DNA of 64,000 nucleotides, from the NCBI GenBank assembly GCA_016929905.1, contig JAFGHX010000137.1, positions 1 through 64,000 of the forward strand, written 5' to 3'. Every line of letters starts with the position of its first letter. The stretch's first letter is position 1. The notes under the pieces were generated by a model. The model made no database searches. It was not told the origin of the DNA and saw only the letters and a list, made by a program, of their open reading frames with translations. A program made the position numbers and the translations under genes. Origin of the DNA: Kiritimatiellia bacterium (GTDB taxonomy: Bacteria; Verrucomicrobiota; Kiritimatiellia; JAFGHX01). Below are positions 57,400 through 64,000 of the stretch, one piece after another.

Positions 57400-59665
57400 G
57401 ACGCTCCGGGTGCTTGGCCTCACGGTTCACGAGTTGCTCGAGCGTCGTGCGCGCCTGCGTGAAGCCGGGCCGGAACTGCAGCGCGAGTGACACGTGCCGA
57501 ATCGCTTCTTGCGTTCGACCTTGACCGGCCAGCAGCAACCCGAGGTTGTAGTGCGCCTCCGGGCTTTGCGGCGCCAGCGCGACGGCGCGGCGATAGTGGG
57601 CCGCCGCCGCGCGGAAACGGCCCATCCGCCTCAGTGCGTTCGCCAGGTTGATATACCCGGCGGCAAGCCCGGGCCGGAGCTGGAGCACAGCCGAGTAGTG
57701 GTAGAGCGCCTGTTCTGTCCGGCCCTGGTCTGCCAGCAGCACGCCCAGATTGTTGTGCACCTCCGCGTTCCGCGGGTCGATGGCCAGCGCCGCGCTGTAT
57801 TGGGCCAGGGCCGCCTCCGTTTCCCCCAACCCGGCCAGCGCGAGGGCGAGGTTGTTGTGCGCGTCCGTGTAGCGCGGCGCAAGCCGAATCGCGTCGCGGT
57901 AGTGCGCCAGCGCCGAGCGGATCTCGCCCCTGTCAGCGAGCAGGAGCCCGACATTATTGTGCGCCGCGGCGTAATCGGGGCGGACCTGCAGCGCCTGCGA
58001 GTAGTGTGTGACCGCCATCTGCGGTTTGTCCTGCTTGGTGAACACGATGCCAAGGTTGTAATGCGCCTCGGGATAGTCCGGCTTGATGCGCAACGCGGCG
58101 AAATAGGCCGCAACCGCCGCCGGCGCGTTGCCGGCCTGTCGATACACGTTGCCGATGTTGATATAGGTGTCCGGGTTGCGCGGTCGGATCCGGAGCGCTT
58201 CGCGGTAGTGCGCCAGCGCCCGGCTCGCCTCGCCCCGCCCGCCCAGCACGTTGCCGTAGTTGGTGTGCAGTTCATAGCTGGCCGGGTTCACCCGTATGCC
58301 GTGCGCAAAGAAGCGGTCGTTGTCCTGCCAGACCGCCGTCTGCAGGAAGCTTCGCACGGCGCAAGCGGCGACGATCAGCACCGCCACGCCACCGGCCACG
58401 CGCCCCATATAGCGGCGGAACAGACCGGCGCCCGCCAGACCGACACCGAGCATGGAGAGATACACATACCGGTCCGCTACGGTCGAGTAGTGCTGAAAGC
58501 GAAACGGCACGAACCCGAGCACCGGCAGAATACCCGCCAGAAAGAGACCGGTCGCCGGGCCGAGCCACCACGCCCAGCGCCGGAAACGCCAGACGGCCAC
58601 ACCCAGCACGACGGCCGCCGCCGGCATGACGAGCACCCACCAACCGCCGAGAATCACGTCCGGCTGCCGTCCGTAGTCGGGGCCGAGCCACACCGGCCAC
58701 ACGACCTTGCAGAGGTAGAACACGATCGAATCGCACGCGAGCACGGGCCGTTGCCAGAGCGGGCTGACGAACTCCATGCTGCGGCTCGGTTGCAGGATCT
58801 TGGTCAGCACCGTCCAGGCCGCCGCAACGGCGATCTCGCCCAAGAGAAACCAGAGCGGCACGGCGCGCCGGGCGCCAATTCCTGTCGCCTTCGCGTGCGT
58901 GCGCGAGCCCGCGCCCGCGCGTGGCGCTTTGGCCGCCGCGGTCGTGCCCTGCCCCGCCCAGACACGCGGCAGCAGACAGGCGCAAAGGAGCGGGACGACC
59001 ACCGCCGTGGGTTTCGATAGCAGCGCCAGCACGTAGGCCGCGCCGGCCATGACGGCATGGGACAGCCCGGCGCCGGCCCGGCCCGGCCGCCCCCCCGCGT
59101 GCGGCCGTTCATCCTGCTGCGCGAACAGCAGGAACTGCCACACGGCCAGCAGGGCAAAGAATCCGCACAGCACGTCTTTGAGGCCCGTCACCCACGCCAC
59201 AGGCTCGACCTGCACCGGGTGAATCCCGAACACGGCTGCGCCGAACAGAGCCGCCCAACGATCCCGCCGGCTCGCAGCTTCGCCGTCCCGCGATGCGCCG
59301 GGCGCAAGCCGCACCGGCTCGCGGAGCAGGATCCGCAGAATGCCGAACACCAGCACGACGCTGCCGAGATGAACGAGCAGGTTGACGCCATGAAAGACGC
59401 CCGGCGCGAGCGGGCGCGGGACGGGCGCCCGCCCCTGCGACACCAGCGCGGCGGCGGCCCATACGCTGTAGGTCAGCGGGATGTAGAGACTCATGTAGGC
59501 CCGAGCCCAGAAGCGGGCAACCCCCGCGCCCGTGACGGGATGGAGGTTCGGGTTCGCGTAGACGTTCACGTCGTCGTCCCATAAGACGAATTCGTGCCCG
59601 AGCACCGGCAGGAAGACGACGCCGACGAGCGCGATCAGCAGGCAGAGTATGAGCAGACGATGCAT
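57389..59665 (-). CDS. TMTC-like polytopic membrane protein with C-terminal TPRs, copy A
   Basis: 758 residues starting HRLLILCLLIALVGVVFLPVLGHEFVLWDDDVNVYANP, a membrane helix followed by the acidic loop shared with copy B. About ten helices extend to residue ~430, then some nine TPR units (SYELHTNYGNVLGGRGEASRAL... to YNLGLLLAGQGRTQEAI). It is paralogous to the next gene in order and motifs and is translationally linked to it. The divergent miaB starts 53 bases away. Protein or envelope glycosylation is a reasonable but untested role. Confidence 0.75.
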   Translation of the reverse strand: MHRLLILCLLIALVGVVFLPVLGHEFVLWDDDVNVYANPNLHPVTGAGVARFWARAYMSLYIPLTYSVWAAAALVSQGRAPVPRPLAPGVFHGVNLLVHLGSVVLVFGILRILLREPVRLAPGASRDGEAASRRDRWAALFGAAVFGIHPVQVEPVAWVTGLKDVLCGFFALLAVWQFLLFAQQDERPHAGGRPGRAGAGLSHAVMAGAAYVLALLSKPTAVVVPLLCACLLPRVWAGQGTTAAAKAPRAGAGSRTHAKATGIGARRAVPLWFLLGEIAVAAAWTVLTKILQPSRSMEFVSPLWQRPVLACDSIVFYLCKVVWPVWLGPDYGRQPDVILGGWWVLVMPAAAVVLGVAVWRFRRWAWWLGPATGLFLAGILPVLGFVPFRFQHYSTVADRYVYLSMLGVGLAGAGLFRRYMGRVAGGVAVLIVAACAVRSFLQTAVWQDNDRFFAHGIRVNPASYELHTNYGNVLGGRGEASRALAHYREALRIRPRNPDTYINIGNVYRQAGNAPAAVAAYFAALRIKPDYPEAHYNLGIVFTKQDKPQMAVTHYSQALQVRPDYAAAHNNVGLLLADRGEIRSALAHYRDAIRLAPRYTDAHNNLALALAGLGETEAALAQYSAALAIDPRNAEVHNNLGVLLADQGRTEQALYHYSAVLQLRPGLAAGYINLANALRRMGRFRAAAAHYRRAVALAPQSPEAHYNLGLLLAGQGRTQEAIRHVSLALQFRPGFTQARTTLEQLVNREAKHPERHAP

Positions 59666-59718
59666 TGCAGAGCCCAGACCTTTGTGCTACATAGTACCGG
59701 ACCGAGCTGCGCAAGGAA

Positions 59719-61068
59719 ATGAAGAACACGGTTCATATCCGAACATACGGCTGCCAGATGAACGAGCGCGACAGCGAGGCGGTCGGCGCGCTGCTGCGGG
59801 ACTACGGATATGAGATATCGCCGGACGAATCAAGCGCGAACGTGGTGATCGTGAATACCTGCAGCGTGCGGCAGAAGGCGGAAGACAAGGCGCTCGGAAA
59901 ACTGCGTTTGCTGACGGCGGGCAAACGCACGCGGCCCGGCCGCGTGGTCGGCGCCATGGGCTGTATGGTGCAACGGCTCGGCACACGGATTCTGGAGCTT
60001 GTGCCGGGCCTCGACTTCGCCGTCGGCCCCGACAGATGCGCGGCCCTGCCGGCGCTCGTGCGCGACGCGCTGGCCGGTAGCGCGGCGGTCGTGGATACGC
60101 GCCGGAACGGCCATTCGCCCGCGCCGCCGACCGGCCATACGACACGCGGCCCGACGGCCTTCGTGAACGTGCTGTTCGGCTGCAGCCGCGGCTGCAGCTA
60201 CTGCATCGTGCCGGCCGTGCGCGGCCCCGAATGGAGCCGGCCGGCACCGGACATACGGCGCGAGGTGGCGGGCCTGGTGGCGGGCGGCGTGCGCGAAGTC
60301 TGCCTGCTCGGCCAGAGCGTCATGTCCTACGGCCGCCGCCAGGATGTCTGGGGGCAAGCCCCGGCCTCACCGCGCGGATTCGCCGAGCCGTTCCCGCGCC
60401 TGCTGGAAGCGCTGAGTGAGATTGACGGCTTGGCACGGATCCGTTTCACCTCCGGCCATCCGGCGGGCTGTACGGCGGAACTCGCGCGCGCCATCCGGGA
60501 CCTGCCGCCGGTGTGCGAACATCTGCACCTGCCGCTGCAGTCGGGATCCGACCGCATGCTGGGCCTGATGCGGCGCGGGTACAACCGGGCCGCCTACCGC
60601 GAAGCGGTCGACAGGCTCAGAGCCGGTTCACCCGCCATCGCGCTGACGACCGACATCATCGTCGGCTTCCCAACGGAAACCGACGAAGAGTTCGAATGCA
60701 CCCGCGCCTTCATGGAGGAGATCGCGTTTGACAACGCATTCGTTTTCAAGTACTCTCCTCGGCCCGGCACCCCGGCGGCGGAGATGCCCGACGACGTGAG
60801 CGCCGAGGAGAAGATGCGGCGCAACAAGGTCCTGCTCGCGGACCAAGAACGGCGGGCGACACGCATCCTTGCCGCGCTCGTCGGAGCCACGCTCGACGTG
60901 CTCGTGGAGGGCGAGAGCAAGCGAAACAGGTCACGCTGGACAGGCCGCACGCGGACGAATAAGATCGTCGTGTTCGAGCCTGCGCCCGGCATGCGGATCG
61001 GGGACATGGCCCGTGTCCGAGTCGAGCGCGCCACCGGCCTCAGCCTGATCGGCGCCGTGGTTTCGTGA
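59719..61068 (+). CDS. miaB: tRNA-2-methylthio-N6-dimethylallyladenosine synthase
   Basis: 449 residues. It adds a methylthio group to i6A37 of tRNA. The UPF0004 domain starts HIRTYGCQMNERDSEA and has NTCSVRQKAEDKA and MGCMVQRLG, giving three cysteines for the auxiliary cluster. The radical SAM CxxxCxxC is in GCSRGCSYCIVPAVRG. A C-terminal TRAM domain (DVLVEGESKRNRSRWTGRT) completes it. The CQMN and CIVP signatures favour MiaB over MtaB or RimO. AAGGA precedes the ATG. Confidence 0.94.
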   Translation: MKNTVHIRTYGCQMNERDSEAVGALLRDYGYEISPDESSANVVIVNTCSVRQKAEDKALGKLRLLTAGKRTRPGRVVGAMGCMVQRLGTRILELVPGLDFAVGPDRCAALPALVRDALAGSAAVVDTRRNGHSPAPPTGHTTRGPTAFVNVLFGCSRGCSYCIVPAVRGPEWSRPAPDIRREVAGLVAGGVREVCLLGQSVMSYGRRQDVWGQAPASPRGFAEPFPRLLEALSEIDGLARIRFTSGHPAGCTAELARAIRDLPPVCEHLHLPLQSGSDRMLGLMRRGYNRAAYREAVDRLRAGSPAIALTTDIIVGFPTETDEEFECTRAFMEEIAFDNAFVFKYSPRPGTPAAEMPDDVSAEEKMRRNKVLLADQERRATRILAALVGATLDVLVEGESKRNRSRWTGRTRTNKIVVFEPAPGMRIGDMARVRVERATGLSLIGAVVS

Positions 61069-61127
61069 GCGCGCGCGCGGCCGCGCCGGCCGGCAATCGG
61101 GGCGCGGCCACATTGGAGGAGAACGCT

Positions 61128-61679
61128 ATGTCGCAGCCGTCGCAGTTGGCCGTTATGGCGGACGTGCTCGGCGCTCTGATCACCGCTTCCGGGCTCGTCT
61201 GCCTGCTGGCGCCCACCCGCGTACGCGAATGGGCCCGCCGCTTCCCGCGCAGCCTGCTGGCCGGCCGCATCCTGACGGCCGGCGTCGTCATATGGGTGGC
61301 GCTCGTCCTGGTGCGCGCGCCGTTCGGCCGTTTCGAAAACCTCAAGCCGCTGCTGTATGTCGCCGCTCCGCTCTTCTACTTCCTTGTCGTGCGATACATG
61401 GATGAACTGCTGGCGCCGCGCGCGTTGGGCGGCCTGCTGCTCCTGGTCGCCAACCCCGTCCTGAAAGCCGCCTTTCTGCACGAATCGAATATCCGGCTCG
61501 TGATGACCGTGCTGGCCTACCTCTTGGTCATTGCCGGTATGGCGCTGGTGCTGGGCCCCTATCGCTTCCGGCTGGTCGCCGAACGCTTCTTGACCAGCGA
61601 CGCGCGCTGCCGCGCACTCGGCGCCATGCGCCTTGTGCTCGGAGGCCTACTCCTCGGCCTGGGCTTGCTGGTGTATTGA
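61128..61679 (+). CDS. Small polytopic membrane protein of unknown function
   Basis: 183 residues from the ATG at 61128 (GGAGGAGAACGCT upstream). Five hydrophobic helices are visible: MADVLGALITASGLVCLLAP, LTAGVVIWVALVLV, LLYVAAPLFYFLVV, LVMTVLAYLLVIAGMALVLG and LVLGGLLLGLGLLVY. I recognise no family motif. It lies between miaB and a GT9-type glycosyltransferase, spaced 59 and 69 bases, so envelope-related function is only guessed. Confidence 0.7.
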   Translation: MSQPSQLAVMADVLGALITASGLVCLLAPTRVREWARRFPRSLLAGRILTAGVVIWVALVLVRAPFGRFENLKPLLYVAAPLFYFLVVRYMDELLAPRALGGLLLLVANPVLKAAFLHESNIRLVMTVLAYLLVIAGMALVLGPYRFRLVAERFLTSDARCRALGAMRLVLGGLLLGLGLLVY

Positions 61680-61748
61680 CGCGCTGCCCCGGCAGCCGCC
61701 CGGCGACGCGCGGCTTTCGAGCTCAAGCCCTCAGAAAGCGAGCGAGCC

Positions 61749-62732
61749 ATGCCATCGATCCGCCTGTGTGTCCTGCGAGGTGGCGCCGTCGGCGATTTCA
61801 TGCTGACTCTGCCCGCCCTCGCGCTGCTGCGCAAGCGCTGGCCAAACTCGCACATCGAACTGGTCGCCTACCCGCGCACCGCGCAACTGGCCGTGGCCGC
61901 CGGCTTGGCGGACCATGTCACCTCGCTCGACAGCGCGGGAATGGCCTCGTTCTTCGCCGCGCGGCCCGCGCTGAGCAAGGCGCAGACCGAGTTCGTACGC
62001 GGGTTCGACGTCATTATCTCCTACCTCTACGACCCCGACGGCGTGCTCCGCGCCAATCTCCTGGCCGCCGGCGCGCGGCAGGTGCTGGGCCTCTACGACC
62101 TGCCGGACACGGGCACGAACCCGCGCGACATCCCCGCCGGACATGCCATCGAACACCTGATGAAACCGCTCGCCCCGCTCGCGATCTACCCGGAAGCCGG
62201 CCCGCCGCTCACCCTTCTCCTCAACGAATCGTGCCGGGCCGCCGGCCTCCATGCGTTGGGCGCCCGCGGCATCGCCGGGCCGTGGCTGGCCATTCACCCG
62301 GGGAGCGGCAGCGCACGCAAAAACTGGCCGCCCGAAATGTTCGCTCAGGTCGCCGACCGGATACCGAATGCCCTGCCGGCCTGCCGGCCGGTTCTGATCT
62401 TCGGCGAAGCCGACGGGCAACCGGCGCAAAATCTGCAGCGGCTGCTGCCGCGGACCGTGTCGCTATCGGGGCTTGACCTCCTCACACTCGCTTCCGCCCT
62501 GACCCACTGCGCCGGATACCTGGGTAACGACTCCGGCGTGACGCATCTGGCCGCCATGCTCGGCGTGCCCGTGGTGGCGTTGTTCGGGCCCACCGATCCC
62601 GATGTCTGGGGCCCGCGCGGCCGGCGGGTATGCATTCTGAAGAGTGCGGAGCGCCGCGCGGACGGGCTGAAGGAGATCGCTGTGGATCAGGTGCTGAACG
62701 CACTCGTCAGGATTGCCGCGCGGCCAAGCTGA
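61749..62732 (+). CDS. Glycosyltransferase family 9 (heptosyltransferase-like)
   Basis: 327 residues. The GT-B start LCVLRGGAVGDFMLTLPAL, the nucleotide-site AIHPGSGSARKNWP and the terminal GNDSGVTHLAAMLG followed by ALFGPTDPDVWGP are typical of GT9 enzymes (WaaC/WaaF/WaaQ) that build the LPS inner core. This supports an outer membrane with lipopolysaccharide-like glycan. The exact sugar is unknown. It ends 50 bases before the convergent gene at the window edge. Confidence 0.88.
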   Translation: MPSIRLCVLRGGAVGDFMLTLPALALLRKRWPNSHIELVAYPRTAQLAVAAGLADHVTSLDSAGMASFFAARPALSKAQTEFVRGFDVIISYLYDPDGVLRANLLAAGARQVLGLYDLPDTGTNPRDIPAGHAIEHLMKPLAPLAIYPEAGPPLTLLLNESCRAAGLHALGARGIAGPWLAIHPGSGSARKNWPPEMFAQVADRIPNALPACRPVLIFGEADGQPAQNLQRLLPRTVSLSGLDLLTLASALTHCAGYLGNDSGVTHLAAMLGVPVVALFGPTDPDVWGPRGRRVCILKSAERRADGLKEIAVDQVLNALVRIAARPS

Positions 62733-62782
62733 CGGCGCCGTACCGACGGTTCAGTCGCGCGCAATCCCCGATGGGTGCCCCC

Positions 62783-64000
62783 CTACCCCTCCGCGGATGG
62801 CTTGGCTTTCTGCGGCTCGGCAGCCTTCTTGCGCGTCTTCTTCCGCTTCTTTCGGCCGCCGACGAACTCCTTGGCCAACACCAGCTTCCGGCTCGACAGT
62901 TCGACCACGTACCCTTCCCGAATGAGAAGAGCCAGATCGGCCGCAAAAGTCTCAGGCGCCACTGCCGGCTGGACGCCGGCGGGCGTGGCATCCGGCTCCG
63001 CCCCGCCGTCGGGCGCCTGCGACTCGGCCGCCGTCTTCTGCGGCGTGGCGGCGGTCTCTTCCGCCGCGGCGCCGGCCGCGGCCCGGGCGCCGTTCAGCCC
63101 TTCGACAAGTTGCTTGCGCGTGCACGGCCCGCGCTCCTCGATGCAGCGCAGGATCGCCGCGATCGTGGGAGTGGCCACACCGGCGGCGAGCGGTTTCGGC
63201 AGCACCACGCCGACAAAGGTGACGTTGCGCCGCGACTTGAACATCTTCAGGCTTGTCCGGCGAAAGACCTCGCGCAGCGAATTCGCCATGTTGAGCGGGA
63301 ACTTGAGTTCCTCGCGCCACGCCGCCGCCACGGCGGAACGGAGCAAGGGTGTCCCCGCGCGTCTGAGCGCGGCGCCGGGCGCACGCGCCTCGCGAACCGC
63401 CTTGATGATCTTCGCCTTGTAGCGTTCCCGGAAATCGCGCTGTACGTCCGCCTCCGTACGCAGATCGCAGGCAGCCGCGGCCGCGCTGGGGTCTTCCGCG
63501 CCTTGCGCCGGGGCGGCCTGCGTGTCCGCCTCCGCCGGGGCGGCCTGCGTGTCCGCCTCCGCCGGGGCGGCCTGCGGGTCCGCCTCTGCCGGCGCGGCCT
63601 GCGTGTCCGCCTCTGCCGGCGAGGCTTGCGCGTCCGTCTCTGCCGGCGCGGCCTGCGGGTCCGCCTCTGTCGGGGCGGCTTGCGTGTCCGCCTCTGTCGG
63701 GGCGGCTTGCGTGTCTGCCTCCGCCGGGGCGGCCTGCGGGTCCGCCTCTGCCGACGCGGCCTGCGGGTCCGCCTCTGTCGGGGCGGCTTGCGTGTCTGCC
63801 TCCACCGGGGCGGCCTGCGGGTCTGTCTCTGCCGAGACGGCTTGCGGGTCCGCCTCTGCCGGCGCGGCTTGGGCGTCTGCTTCGGCCGGGGCCGGCTGGT
63901 GCGGGCGTTGCGCCCCGTCATCGGATTTCGGGCGCCACACGACCACAAAGCTCACCTTCTCCAGCCACGCCTTCACCAGTTCTTCGTCCGCGACGTTTTC
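62783..64000 (-). CDS. Partial gene with low-complexity repeat tract; function unknown
   Basis: The frame is open through the right edge (ENVADEEL precedes VKAWLEKVSFVVVW), so the 5' end is outside the window. From the edge inwards: a short ordered start, then 14 copies of a 9-residue unit (PAEADTQAA variants). A predicted folded region follows (CDLRTEADVQRDFRERYKA to TFVGVVLPKPLAAG), then a possible winged-helix part (IAAILRCIEERGPCTRKQLVEGL, later LALLIREGYVVELSSRKLVL). It ends with a lysine-rich tail (GGRKKRKKTRKKAAEP). The basic tail and helix-turn pattern hint at nucleic-acid binding. I do not recognise the family. Confidence 0.6.
   Translation of the reverse strand, partial: ENVADEELVKAWLEKVSFVVVWRPKSDDGAQRPHQPAPAEADAQAAPAEADPQAVSAETDPQAAPVEADTQAAPTEADPQAASAEADPQAAPAEADTQAAPTEADTQAAPTEADPQAAPAETDAQASPAEADTQAAPAEADPQAAPAEADTQAAPAEADTQAAPAQGAEDPSAAAAACDLRTEADVQRDFRERYKAKIIKAVREARAPGAALRRAGTPLLRSAVAAAWREELKFPLNMANSLREVFRRTSLKMFKSRRNVTFVGVVLPKPLAAGVATPTIAAILRCIEERGPCTRKQLVEGLNGARAAAGAAAEETAATPQKTAAESQAPDGGAEPDATPAGVQPAVAPETFAADLALLIREGYVVELSSRKLVLAKEFVGGRKKRKKTRKKAAEPQKAKPSAEG
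63512..63889 (-). repeat. 27-bp coding minisatellite, 14 copies
   Basis: Fourteen contiguous 27-base units encode PAEADPQAA-type nonapeptides in the partial gene at the right edge. Units differ at a few positions (T/P/A at position 6; A/T/V at 2-3). The tract is GC-rich, in frame and acidic/Ala-rich, thus likely a flexible linker with variable copy number. Confidence 0.9.

Noticed and set aside
54061..57462. Long plus-strand open frame (about 1133 codons)
   Set aside because: It is antisense to pfkA and the TMTC-like gene, begins in the repeat element, and its Arg/Gln/His-rich translation has no recognisable motif.
63247..63948. Arg/Pro-rich open frame over the minisatellite
   Set aside because: It is a frame-shifted reading of the 27-bp repeat; the other frame has ordered flanking regions.

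Overview
The window is about 64 kb of high-GC bacterial chromosome. It has dense, short-spaced operons, stop/start overlaps (ATGA, TGATG) and frequent GTG/TTG starts. Gene content suggests a Gram-negative-type member of the Planctomycetes-Verrucomicrobia-Chlamydiae group, most likely Kiritimatiellota or a close relative. The reasons are a giant secreted lamin-tail/CotH/Calx-beta protein, a MurC-MurB fusion, a GntR regulator fused to a solute-binding-protein domain, an HU protein fused to a zinc ribbon, secreted DUF1565/beta-helix proteins, and intergenic palindromes. The phylum is an inference from gene style, not from a marker alignment. No rRNA, tRNA, CRISPR array, insertion sequence or integrase gene was seen.

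Layout. 0.3-11.6 kb: one giant exported mosaic protein. 11.7-17.4 kb: division/cell-wall cluster murC-murB, ftsQ, ftsA, ftsZ, each gene overlapping the next. 17.5-18.4 kb: convergent PAC2-family gene. 18.6-25.3 kb: sugar-phosphate catabolic operon with a PHP-like protein, an LsrF-type thiolase/aldolase, the SDR half of a RhaEW-type enzyme, an SrlD-like dehydrogenase, a rhamnulokinase and a class II aldolase. A structured 12-bp repeat element lies between the last two. 25.3-27.7 kb: small accessory patch with a MNT/HEPN pair, an RHS-like remnant, a small unknown protein and a retropepsin-like gene truncated by a palindromic element. 27.6-35.3 kb: housekeeping genes (xthA, dapF, HU-zinc ribbon, pyrC, FHA protein, pseudopilin, glycosyltransferase, thiouridylase-like).

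35.6-48.7 kb: second catabolic/secretory cluster. The GntR-SBP regulator is followed by two long paralogous beta-helix exoproteins, a discoidin-domain protein, a PHP phosphoesterase, an M19-like dipeptidase and an EamA exporter. 48.9-54 kb: truA-rpe-lepA-lepB and a triple zinc-ribbon protein. 54-64 kb: pfkA, two tandem TMTC-like membrane/TPR proteins, miaB, a small membrane protein, a GT9 heptosyltransferase-like gene, and a 5'-truncated gene with a 27-bp minisatellite.

Most noteworthy: (1) an unnamed ~190-residue 'AYNDL' domain alternating four times with Calx-beta in the giant protein; (2) the one-component GntR-SBP regulator heading the beta-helix operon; (3) an LsrF/RhaB/split-RhaEW pathway lacking an isomerase here; (4) two loci 30 kb apart with converging arrays of the same 12-bp CTCGAG-centred unit around a GC-rich core; (5) three further classes of intergenic palindrome.
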